This document shows, piece after piece, positions 45,723-52,359 of a stretch of DNA of 52,359 bases; the stretch's first letter is position 1, and each line of letters starts with the position of its first letter. Origin of the DNA: CAYRFF01 sp964436125 (GTDB lineage: Bacteria > Bacteroidota > Bacteroidia > Chitinophagales > Saprospiraceae); NCBI GenBank assembly GCA_964436125.1, contig CAYTBT010000022.1, positions 1 through 52,359 of the forward strand, in the 5' to 3' direction. Under the pieces are notes generated by a model. The model was not told where the DNA came from, did no database searches, and saw only the letters and a list, made by a program, of their open reading frames with translations. The position numbers were made by a program, and so were the translations under genes.

Positions 45723-46895
45723 TTACCGCTTACCAATTACCCTTTCTATCCATTCAAGGAGCTCTTTCCCGTGGAGGTTCTTGGCGAGGACACGGCCATT
45801 TTTATCGAGGATATAATTAGCGGGGATTGTGCTTACGCGGATTCTGTCGAGGAATGGTGAAGTATCACCGGTCAGATGCGATGTCTGCGGCCACAGATTC
45901 GTTCCGTCCTGCTTTATAGCCGCTGCCCACCGGGATTTATCGGAATCGAGTGCATAGGCGATAATCTGGAGCCCATTATTATGATACTTTTTCCACATTG
46001 GCAGGAGGATATTCCGATTTTCTCTTCTGCAAGGAGCGCACCAGGTAGCCCATAAATCGATGATAGTTATTTTCTCTCCGAGAAGCGACCTTAATTGTAT
46101 CGTATCGCCTGCCAATGTCGGCAATGCAAAGTCCGGAAATGTGTCTCCGACAGATATCGGGAGTTTGTTTATTTTGTTGCAGACCTCAGCTGTCCACGGA
46201 TGGTCGGGCTTCAAATTCTTCATTTGGCGACAGCTTGCTTGCACTAGATCCGGTATGCGCTCGTAATCGTGCCTTATGCTCGCCCAGCGGAATGCAAGTG
46301 CGTGGAGATAAAAATTGGGTTCGTCGGCGACGGATTGAATGAGCTCTTTTTTATACTTGAATTGCGCTTTTTCAATGCCGAGGAGATTTTCCTCATTTAC
46401 CTCGGGCAGATGGGCAATGTGTTTCTCATAGAGTGCGGATCGATGTGAGATGAGATTCATTATTGGCTCATTGCCTTTCGGCAAACCGCGGATTTCAGCA
46501 CTCTGCATAAATTTGCTAGCGAGGGCATCAATATTTACCACAGCTCCACTTTTGTACACGAATGGAATATAATTACTGCTGTCCGGAGGGATATTGACGA
46601 GTTTGTTTTTCAATTTTGTTCCCTGAGATTGCAGTGCAAGGAGATAGAGCTGATTATCAACCGGAGCCGGCATGACTTGAAAGGCAAAATTTCCATTGTT
46701 GTCAATACGTGCTGAATCGATAATTGTACAATAATAGGAAGAAGCAAGATCCCGGATCGAATTGGGCTTCAACAGATACACATAAGGAATTATGTTTCCT
46801 TTGTCCATAGTGATATGACCGGAAAGCGGCATATTACTGCAACTCAGACAAGTGAGCAGCAGTACAATCGGTATGAATATATTTTTCATCTTCAT
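45723..46895 (-). CDS. TlpA-like thioredoxin-fold lipoprotein
   Basis: 390 residues. Lipoprotein signal MKMKNIFIPIVLLLTCLSC; a Bacteroidota-type N-terminal beta domain and helical middle part (about 25-245, DUF4369-like); then a thioredoxin domain with DTFPDFALPTLAGDTIQL, IDLWATWCAPCRRENRN (CXXC near residue 285) and STIPANYILDKNGRVLAKN. Predicted periplasmic thiol-disulphide oxidoreductase. Its last codons (RVIGKR, stop) are written in the GGTAATCGG-type repeat at 45720-45740, so the C-terminus may have been altered by repeat expansion. Confidence 0.87.
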   Translation of the reverse strand: MKMKNIFIPIVLLLTCLSCSNMPLSGHITMDKGNIIPYVYLLKPNSIRDLASSYYCTIIDSARIDNNGNFAFQVMPAPVDNQLYLLALQSQGTKLKNKLVNIPPDSSNYIPFVYKSGAVVNIDALASKFMQSAEIRGLPKGNEPIMNLISHRSALYEKHIAHLPEVNEENLLGIEKAQFKYKKELIQSVADEPNFYLHALAFRWASIRHDYERIPDLVQASCRQMKNLKPDHPWTAEVCNKINKLPISVGDTFPDFALPTLAGDTIQLRSLLGEKITIIDLWATWCAPCRRENRNILLPMWKKYHNNGLQIIAYALDSDKSRWAAAIKQDGTNLWPQTSHLTGDTSPFLDRIRVSTIPANYILDKNGRVLAKNLHGKELLEWIERVIGKR

Positions 46896-47485
46896 CAGTA
46901 TTACAATTCCATAAAGCTTGTCAAATGTAGGGATTTATACGGAGAAGCTTGATTGTTGATCGGGTAGGAGAGAAGAATGCGTGCAAGGTGATTGTATTTC
47001 TAAATCGGCTTCGCCGCAGGCATAAGTCGTAAGTCATAAGTCGTAAGTCATAAGTCATAAGTCATAAGTCATAAGTCGTAAGGCGTAAGGCGTAAGGCAG
47101 GACAGCTATTAGCTTTAGCTGACAGCGTAAATTGATTTTGCTAGGTGATACTATGGCGAAGTCGTAAAGTTGCAAAACCGCAGATTAGCAAATTTGCATA
47201 TTCGCAATTCAGCGCATCCACGATAACAAAAAGGGCACCTCCTACGGCGGACAGGTGTAAGCCCGATACAGCATGCGAATTTCACACAAAACACAAAAAA
47301 ACGTACCCTAGGATCGGTAAGCCTGCGATGGCCTCGTGGGTGAGCTAGGATTGCCGAGTCGAAATATCATGAACCTTACCATCAATAGAACGCTGACAAC
47401 GCTGATTCAGCTGATTTCCGCTGATATGGTTCTGCTTAACTAATAAAATAATTGCTATTCCTCAAGCCCACTGTTTTTGCTGTCA

Positions 47486-47549
47486 GACCTCGGAGAGGTC
47501 AGATTAGGTTAGCGCATAAGTTCACAAGAAGATCGACCTCGGAGAGGTC
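47486..47549. repeat. paired-hairpin unit, copy 2
   Basis: GACCTC-GGA-GAGGTC at 47486-47500 and 47535-47549, starts 49 bp apart. It is preceded by a conserved lead (AAGCCCACTGTTTTTGCTGTC) shared with copies 3 and 4. Confidence 0.85.
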
Positions 47550-47763
47550 GCATTAGGTTCTGAACGACGGCTTCACAATCTTCCCGACATTCTGCGAATG
47601 TCTCCTTAGCTTATGAATCCTTCGTACACAAAAAGTAAGGCGACACCTCCTTTACTGGACACGTAAAAGTCTAAGTCCTTATAAAAGGATTCATACTTGT
47701 CCGCCGTAGGAGGAAGCCTATGAATTTTGTCTTGACGACAGGAAAGACAAAAGAACGGATTCG

Positions 47764-47821
47764 TTCACCCAGTGAAATCATCACGTAGTGATGGCATCGA
47801 AGATGCATTTCACCGGGTGAA
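47764..47821. repeat. three-way-junction palindrome with no unpaired bases
   Basis: Outer stem TTCACCCAGTGAAAT (47764-47778) with ATTTCACCGGGTGAA (47807-47821), 14 of 15 paired. Inside, directly adjacent, are hairpins CATCAC-GTA-GTGATG (47779-47793) and GCATC-GAA-GATGC (47794-47806). Confidence 0.85.
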
Positions 47822-47860
47822 GCCGGGGTTTTAAAAAAGCCCGACACATTTTAAGTTAAA

Positions 47861-47892
47861 AACCTGTGAGGTTTCGAAAACCTCACAGGTTT
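47861..47892. repeat. palindrome unit AACCTGTGAGG/CCTCACAGGTT
   Basis: Near-perfect palindrome; further copies at 50949-50980 and 52317-52348 and the covarying variant at 7909-7941. Confidence 0.85.
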
Positions 47893-48013
47893 CGCCCGTT
47901 CATAGGTTTGCTGCTGTATACCTATAAATCCTCCATTCTTCTCAGGTGCGCCGTCAACAATGATTCCGAATGCCACGAAGGGACAATATATATCACGGAA
48001 GGGTTTTTACCCC

Positions 48014-48051
48014 GTGAAATGGCTACGCCAAAACTGATGGTTTTATTTCAC
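48014..48051. repeat. second three-way-junction palindrome
   Basis: Outer GTGAAAT (48014-48020) with ATTTCAC (48045-48051) encloses the adjacent hairpins GGC-TAC-GCC and AAAAC-TGATG-GTTTT with no unpaired base. The outer stem core equals that at 47764-47821, while both inner hairpins differ in sequence. Confidence 0.75.
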
Positions 48052-48155
48052 CAGGTGAAGGGAGTTAGATACTATGTTACCAAACAAGAGAAATCATAAA
48101 AAATATTTATCTTTATAAAATAAAAGAAGTCTTCATTAATTGAAGTCTATCTTGT

Positions 48156-48181
48156 GTGGGGCAATTTTGGCCCCACTTTTT
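48156..48181 (+). terminator. intrinsic terminator at the IS110 transposase 3' side
   Basis: GTGGGGC/GCCCCAC stem (48156-48176) followed by TTTTT on the plus strand. It would stop transcription entering the IS from the left. Confidence 0.7.
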
Positions 48182-49229
48182 ACTTGGAATTTACAGGCTG
48201 TTTTATTTGCTCTTGTTTATGGGCAAAAGGTTTCCACTGATAATTTGGATCAAAAAGTTCCTGCTTATTCCATAAGGTGTACATTAAAATCAATAATTTT
48301 CTCATAACAGCTACATTACCTTTTTGCTTTATTTTAGGGTTTTTCTTAAGAATACGTTCATAAAACTTTTTAAGATGATTATTATATTTGGCAGTGCTTA
48401 AAGCTGGCATATACAGAGCTTTTCGAATTCGCGCGTTCCCTTTTTTAGATATCCTAGATTTACCACTGTAGCTCCCAGATTGTTTGAGGGTCACATCAAG
48501 TCAGACATAACTGACTAACTGTCTGATGTTCTCAAAGAGTTCAAAGCCATTCGTTTCGCTAAGAACAGTAATTGCTGTATCAAAGCCAATTCCCGGTATA
48601 GAAGTTACATATTTTAAGCATTTAGTTAAGTGCTTATCCTTGCGAACAAGTTGTTTAATCATCGTGCTAATCTGTTGAATAGACTCCTCATAGAACTGGA
48701 TTTGTTTCTGCTTTAAGTCCTGAATCTCTTGTAGCGTTTCATGACTATGCTGATATGCATGTAATTGAGCATTGGCACGTTGTTTAGCTTCTTGTAAGGC
48801 GAGTTTTTCACGATTAAGATCTCGTAAATATCTGTACTCCTCACACATGGGTTTCCATGGAAGGGGTGATCTCTCAATGACAAATTGAGCAATGATTTTC
48901 GCATCGACTTTATCAGTTTTAGTCTTGATGTTAAAGCTCTTAGAAAAGCTTTTCAATTTATTAGCGAGAATTACAGCCACCTTTTGTTTTTCATCATAAA
49001 GGAAATGAGTTAACTGTTCATGATAAACACCTGTAGCTTCCAGGATAAACCATAATTCACCGGCTTTGTGTTTTTGCTGAGCCCAAGCATAGAAATCCTC
49101 AAAGCCTTTTAGTGAATTTTTAAAGGATCGAGTTCCCTTAATAGTCACTTTATCCTTAGCGTCCCTAAATTTAAAGCACGCGTAAAAATCATCTTTTGCA
49201 ATGTCAATACCAATAACTGATTTAATCAT
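48180..49229 (-). pseudogene. IS110-family transposase with in-frame TGA
   Basis: DEDD recombinase of 350 codons including a TGA at 48501-48503. The N-terminal RuvC-like part has GIDIAKDDFYACF (first Asp), FILEATGVYHEQL (Glu) and TKTDKVDAKIIAQF (Asp pair). A coiled-coil region follows, then the C-terminal part SIPGIGFDTAITVLSETN and, after the stop, LKQSGSYSGKSRISKKGNARIRK with the region of the catalytic serine. Relatives read a glycine-leucine here (SY.GL), so GGA to TGA explains the stop and the frame is otherwise open. The N-terminal fragment alone lacks the serine domain, so the element is probably inactive unless the stop is read through. Confidence 0.88.
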
Positions 49230-49334
49230 AATCTAACGATTTAGAAAAGGAATCCTTCTTATAGTCTATCCTCGTACAAATGCGTAATACAGACATTATA
49301 GTCAGTTTACTAGATACTATTCAGACTGAAAAGA

Positions 49335-49425
49335 AGAAAAGAGATAGGTGCAATCTCTAACATCTCGATATACATAATAATAGTTATCTTGGGGCGAAGT
49401 GCTCATCCTATCTCTTCCTTTTGTT
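49335..49425 (-). ncRNA. candidate IS110 bridge RNA core
   Basis: On the minus strand, upstream of the transposase, AAGAGATAGG (plus 49416-49407) pairs with CCTATCTCTT (plus 49348-49339). This 10-bp stem encloses about 58 nt with further internal pairing such as GATA/TATC. IS110-group elements encode a bridge RNA in this leader. The position and the stem-with-large-loop shape fit; the guide loops were not assigned. Confidence 0.45.
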
Positions 49426-49454
49426 AAAAATATACAAGATATAATATCTCAAAT

Positions 49455-49513
49455 TTTCCTCAAAAACCTAGGTTTTTGAGGAAATGCTAACATACGAGGA
49501 AATGCTAACATAC
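49455..49513. repeat. 30-bp perfect palindrome and 18-bp tandem repeat
   Basis: Palindrome 49455-49484 centred on CCTAGG (arms TTTCCTCAAAAACCT). It overlaps the tandem repeat GAGGAAATGCTAACATAC at 49478-49495 and 49496-49513. Possibly at the left end of the IS. Confidence 0.85.
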
Positions 49514-49889
49514 GAGAGGGAGCGCGTGGGCAGAGGATTGCCGAGCCGGTCAAGATCAACATTGCCGACCGTGTGACGCCTTTAGCCGAAATATCCATTA
49601 TTCCACCATCGATAGAACGCTGATACAGCTGATTCCCGCTGATCTGTTTCCGATTACCCGATAAATGAAATGCTATTCCTCAAGCCCACTGTTTTTGTTG
49701 TCTGACCTCGGAGAGGTCAGATTAGGTTAGCACATAAGTTCACAAGAAGATCGACCTCGGAGAGGTCGTATTAGATTCTGTAAGGAAGGCGGACGAATAA
49801 GGTTACTGAAGGCGGTAACCATGGGTGTTAGATAAAATTCCGACAAAGATATTAATCGTTTAACGAAACTTTTATAGCCAATAAATACG
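49514..49889. repeat. repeat island 4, with paired-hairpin unit copy 3
   Basis: No gene. The paired hairpins GACCTC-GGA-GAGGTC lie at 49704-49718 and 49753-49767 (49 bp apart), preceded by the same lead as copies 2 and 4. Confidence 0.8.
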
Positions 49890-49920
49890 TTTTTAAATCA
49901 GGAATACTTTCATATCTTTG
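49890..49920 (+). promoter_or_regulatory. candidate promoter of the VapBC-like module
   Basis: TTTT (49890-49893), 19 bp, TATCTTTG (49913-49920). The antitoxin ATG follows 16 bp later. Confidence 0.5.
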
Positions 49921-49936
49921 ATATAACATAAAATAT

Positions 49937-50182
49937 ATGAGTGTAGTAGAGATAAACAAAAAGCTAGTGGACATATACTATTCACTATTGAAAAATCTCA
50001 GTAGGAAGAATAAAAAAGAGCTTATCGATCGACTTACCCGATCATTAAAAACAGATTCAAAAACTAAAAATGAATCGTGGAAATCTCTGTATGGCGCACT
50101 TAACCTTGACAAATCTTCAGATGAGTTCATTGATGAACTGAGAAAAGATAGGAACTTTACACGGAAAACTATTGATCTGTGA
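49937..50182 (+). CDS. putative antitoxin of a PIN-domain toxin
   Basis: 81 residues, charged and mostly helical (LVDIYYSLLKNLSRKNKKELIDRLTRSL), with a C-terminal stretch SSDEFIDELRKDRNFTRKTIDL of the kind that wraps around PIN toxins. It overlaps the toxin start by 4 bp (GTGA at 50179-50182). No named antitoxin family recognised; the role is inferred from size, overlap and partner. Confidence 0.7.
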   Translation: MSVVEINKKLVDIYYSLLKNLSRKNKKELIDRLTRSLKTDSKTKNESWKSLYGALNLDKSSDEFIDELRKDRNFTRKTIDL

Positions 50183-50580
50183 AAAGTTATCTGCTTGACA
50201 CAAATATTTGCATTTATTTCCTCAATGGTCAATATAGTTTAGTTGACAAAATGGATGAAGCCGGAGTAAAGAATTGCTGCATTTCTGAGATTACAGTTGC
50301 TGAACTTAAATATGGGGTCGAAAAGAGTACACATAAAGAAAGTAACAGACAAGCAATTGAAACATTTATAACAGAATTTCCGATCCTTCCTATTTTTCCT
50401 GCACTTGACATCTATGCCAGAGAAAAGGCTAGATTGAAATCAATAGGAAAAATTGTGGATGAATTTGATCTTCTGATAGGTTCACCGGCAATATTTAACG
50501 GTTTTCCGATTGTTACAAGAAATGTAAAGCACTTTGAGCGACTAAAAGGAATAGAAATCGAGAATTGGATTGACAGGTAG
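50179..50580 (+). CDS. VapC-like PIN-domain ribonuclease toxin
   Basis: 133 residues with a GTG start, chosen because the family N-terminus KSYLLDTNICIYFLNG begins there. Acidic metal ligands: Asp in LLDTNI, Glu in EITVAELKYG near residue 40, Asp in DEFDLLIGSPAI near 98, and the last position in IVTRNVKHFERL (Asn instead of Asp, a common variant). It is expected to cleave tRNA or rRNA when freed from its antitoxin. Confidence 0.88.
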   Translation: MKSYLLDTNICIYFLNGQYSLVDKMDEAGVKNCCISEITVAELKYGVEKSTHKESNRQAIETFITEFPILPIFPALDIYAREKARLKSIGKIVDEFDLLIGSPAIFNGFPIVTRNVKHFERLKGIEIENWIDR

Positions 50581-51305
50581 AAGTAGAAAATTCCCTACCT
50601 GAACTAAGAAATGAGATACTGGGGCTCCTCATTTGACGGACAGGTGAAAGTCCGTCACATTTTCCGTCAAATTTTTCCACGTCTCTCTTTTTTGTAATAC
50701 ACCGGGCTCACCAATCTCTCAATGCTACGCATTTCGAGCTTAGCGATCCCTTGAACGAGAAAAAAAGGATCAGTAAGCCTGCGCACCCTATCCCCCGCCT
50801 TTCCCTAAATAGGGAAAGGAGCCGATTGTGCATATCCAAAGGGCTGAAAGCTCGACATAGCAAAGCCCCAGGTGGAGCAGTGCGGAACCTGGGGTACAGG
50901 TCAAAAAAGACATTTGAGGGCAAAAAGTCCGACACCTTTTACGTTAAAAACCTGTGAGGTTTCGAAAACCTCACAGGTTTAGCATCGCAGTGAACCTATA
51001 ATCCCTAGGATGACGCCGAAGGCGTTATTCCCGCCGATCTGTTCCATTCAAACGAAAAATAAATGCTATTCCTGAAGCCCACTGTTTTTGTTGTCAGACC
51101 TCGGAGAGGTCATATTAGGTTAGCACATAAGTACACAAGAAGATCGACCTCGGAGAGGTCGCATTAGGTTCTGAACGAAAACCAACTCTTCAAGAGGCTC
51201 TAACCCTTGAAGAGTTTTAAACCATAATAAAATTCCCTATATTGGAGCGATAATGCGCTTATACTTTTTATCCATAACTATTTATCATAGAAAAACGTTT
51301 TAATA
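50581..51305. repeat. repeat island 5
   Basis: No gene. It contains competing hairpins at 50631-50672, a CTTTCCCTA/TAGGGAAAG hairpin block near 50795, the CCCCAGGT...ACCTGGGG unit (about 50834-51000) ending in the palindrome 50949-50980, and paired-hairpin unit copy 4 (51097-51111 and 51146-51160). The ORFs at 50708-50935 and 50751-50957 read repeats. Confidence 0.8.
50631..50672 (+). repeat. mutually exclusive hairpins
   Basis: ATTTGACGGA (50631-50640) can pair with TCCGTCAAAT (50663-50672), which is followed by a T-run. The overlapping GACGGAC (50635-50641) can instead pair with GTCCGTC (50650-50656). The layout is terminator/antiterminator-like, downstream of the PIN toxin. Confidence 0.6.
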
Positions 51306-51531
51306 CCCAAAACGTGCAATAGAAATGCAAAAGGAAGTGCAAAAGCCACAGAAGACAAGGGCTCGCCCTGTGGAATATGACCACAGGTCATACTGCAAGC
51401 AGTATTCCACCGGGCTCGCGCAAGAATTTGGCTCGGAATCGTAGTAAGACTACGGTGAGAACCAAATTCGAGCAAGTGCTTGTATTCAAAGGCTTTTGTG
51501 CTTATCTTCAATTTCTAATGCATGATTTGGG
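51306..51531 (+). mobile_element. MITE-like element, copy 3 (carries 45-bp insert)
   Basis: Terminal repeats CCCAAAACGTGCAATAGAAAT and, inverted, CCCAAATCATGCATTAGAAAT (18 of 21 identical). Flanked by TAATA on both sides (51301-51305 and 51532-51536). Without the insert it is 173 bp and matches copy 2 except at the first base. The insert 51367-51411 is flanked by GGGCTCGC (51359-51366 and 51412-51419). The antitoxin start lies 29 bp beyond its right end. Confidence 0.85.
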
Positions 51532-51560
51532 TAATAGTAATAATCTAGATTTAACAAGTT

Positions 51561-51794
51561 ATGCCAGTTGATTTTAAAGAAATAGAAGACTCCGCCCTAG
51601 GACTCGATAGAGTACAAAAGGTTCGATTAATTGAAGAATTATTGCACAGTATTCATGGTGAGATTGATCCTGATATTGAACAGGCATGGATAAAAGAGGT
51701 GCAAAAAAGAAAAGAATCATTGAAATCAGGTAATTCTTCTTTATACAAGGTATCGGATGTGTTAAAAGAAGCAAAAGAACGCGTGAGAAAATGA
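51561..51794 (+). CDS. addiction-module antitoxin (TIGR02574-like)
   Basis: 77 residues. SALGLDRVQKVRLIEELLHSI followed by DPDIEQAWIKEVQKRKESLKSG and VLKEAKERVRK is the pattern of the small putative addiction-module component family paired with ParE/RelE toxins. Its stop overlaps the toxin ATG (51791-51794). The gene begins just after a MITE-like element, so that element probably contains or displaces the promoter. Confidence 0.85.
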   Translation: MPVDFKEIEDSALGLDRVQKVRLIEELLHSIHGEIDPDIEQAWIKEVQKRKESLKSGNSSLYKVSDVLKEAKERVRK

Positions 51795-52144
51795 TTGTAA
51801 AATTTCATTCTGAAGCCAGAACTGAATTTTTTGTAGCAGCCGAGTATTATGAAAGTAAAGTAGCCGGATTAGGAGAAGAATTCATCTACGAGATTGAAAA
51901 AGTCCTCATCATCATTCAACAGTATCCATCGATAGGAACCAAAATCACACCAAGCGAAAGAAGATTTTTAACTAATCGATTTCCCTATGGTATCATTTAC
52001 AATGTAAAAGACGAGCTCATCACGATACTGGCAATTATGAACTTAAGACAGGACCCGGATATTGGGAAGAGCGTAATAAGGACACTGAAGTTGATTAAGC
52101 GTTTAAGCTTGCCGACCGCGTCCGCCTCTGGCGGATCCCTTTGA
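51791..52144 (+). CDS. ParE/RelE-family toxin
   Basis: 117 residues. SEARTEFFVAAEYYESKVAGLGEEFIYEIEKVLIIIQQYPSIGTKI is the two-helix start of the ParE fold, and RRFLTNRFPYGIIYNVKDELITILAIMNLRQDP the beta sheet. Family members end soon after the RxDP motif. Here about 20 extra residues follow, the last ones (SLPTASASGGSL) coded by the GCCTCTGGCGGA repeat also seen at 7670, so the tail is probably a by-product of repeat insertion. Target (gyrase or ribosome) not determinable. Confidence 0.87.
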   Translation: MIVKFHSEARTEFFVAAEYYESKVAGLGEEFIYEIEKVLIIIQQYPSIGTKITPSERRFLTNRFPYGIIYNVKDELITILAIMNLRQDPDIGKSVIRTLKLIKRLSLPTASASGGSL

Positions 52145-52359
52145 ACGCAAAAAAAACGTGACACAGGATCGGTAAGCCTTCGCACCCTATCTCCCGCCTT
52201 TCTTTTTGCACCCTATCCCCCGCCTTTCCCTAAAATAGGGAAAGGAGCCGATTGTGCACAACCAAAGGGCTCCTCCTACGGCGGACACGTGTAAGCCCGA
52301 TACATTTTACGTTAAAAACCTGTGAGGTTTCGAAAACCTCACAGGTTTAGCATCGCAGT
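52115..52359. repeat. repeat island 6, to the window end
   Basis: TCCGCCtctGGCGGA block, GACACAGGATCGGTAAGCC, two CACCCTATC-type blocks with a CTTTCCCTA/TAGGGAAAG hairpin, and the palindrome at 52317-52348. Its first part overlaps the last codons of the toxin gene. It continues beyond the window. Confidence 0.8.

Larger units (their letters stand above)
46896..48179. repeat. repeat island 3, left of IS110
   Basis: No gene. Contents in order: CATAAGTCGTAAGT repeats (47020-47095), fragments of the GGGCT...AGCCCGATAC unit (about 47227-47290), the paired-hairpin unit (47486-47549), a three-way-junction palindrome (47764-47821), the palindrome at 47861-47892, and a second three-way junction (48014-48051). 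The small ORFs 47145-47348 and 47866-48099 merely read repeats. Confidence 0.8.
48120..49500 (-). mobile_element. IS110-family insertion sequence, ends not fixed
   Basis: Transposase plus a 5' non-coding leader of about 200-270 bp on the minus strand, the arrangement of the IS110 group. IS110 elements lack clear terminal inverted repeats, so the ends given are approximate. Both sides are repeat islands carrying paired-hairpin units. Confidence 0.6.

Noticed and set aside
45412..45816. 134-residue plus-strand ORF
   Set aside because: Made of mini-repeats and overlapping the 3' end of the TlpA-like gene on the other strand.
48501..48503. Reassignment of TGA to glycine
   Set aside because: Two genes have TGA at glycine positions, but at least twelve genes here use TGA as their natural stop, several in 4-bp overlaps with downstream starts.
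50708..50957. Overlapping ORFs on both strands
   Set aside because: They read the CACCCTATC and CCCCAGGT repeat blocks of island 5.

Overview
The window looks like the chromosome of a Bacteroidota bacterium. Three open reading frames end in a type IX secretion (Por) C-terminal sorting domain. Promoter-like sites match the Bacteroidota pattern (TTTG, 19 bp, TAnnTTTG). Lipoproteins carry short lipoboxes, and a 390-residue PurM, a dodecin and many dispersed palindromic repeats fit the same phylum. A Saprospiria-like lineage is a guess from style only. I saw no rRNA, tRNA or CRISPR array.

Layout. 1-6.4 kb holds a full cyanophycin cycle: isoaspartyl peptidase, cyanophycinase and cyanophycin synthetase, with a type IX-secreted lamin-tail protein broken by an in-frame TGA between the first two. 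6.7-8.1 kb is a HepT/MntA toxin-antitoxin pair followed by a repeat island. 8.1-13.5 kb carries a UvrD helicase, a FucP-like sugar transporter, a second repeat island and a sugar-kinase-like phosphotransferase. 13.6-16 kb has an Xre/RES toxin-antitoxin pair and a ferredoxin-reductase-like flavoprotein. 16.1-16.3 kb is an array of five 33-bp repeats, followed by a free-standing sorting-domain ORF and a saccharopine-dehydrogenase-like gene. 18-23 kb is housekeeping: CNNM/CBS protein, PurM, RibA and MazG. 23.2-25.8 kb is an operon of MscS, an ArsC-like phosphatase and ACR3; mscL follows separately. 27-35 kb has an M1 aminopeptidase, DUF488 protein, TPMT-like methyltransferase, two alpha/beta hydrolases and a PiT phosphate transporter behind a Pho-box-like site. 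35-47 kb has a lipoprotein, dodecin, TPR lipoprotein, type IX-secreted protein, DUF937 protein, LysM glucosaminidase, outer-membrane protein, SNF2 helicase and TlpA-like thioredoxin. 47-52.4 kb is accessory: dense repeats, an IS110-family element with a nonsense mutation, a VapBC-like pair and a ParDE-like pair.

The most interesting signals are not protein genes. They are: (i) a 173-bp non-autonomous element with terminal inverted repeats and 5-bp target duplications, present three times, two copies carrying the same 45-bp insert that folds as a three-way junction and is flanked by an 8-bp duplication; (ii) further three-way-junction palindromes in the repeat islands, some with no unpaired bases; (iii) two 11-12-mers (TTTGCGNAAGC and TTTGCCGAAAGG) repeated 10 and 6 times on both strands, inside and outside genes; (iv) a structured non-coding segment upstream of the IS110 transposase, where a bridge RNA would lie; (v) four unrelated toxin-antitoxin modules placed in or beside the repeat islands. 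All counts come from reading by eye, without any search tool.
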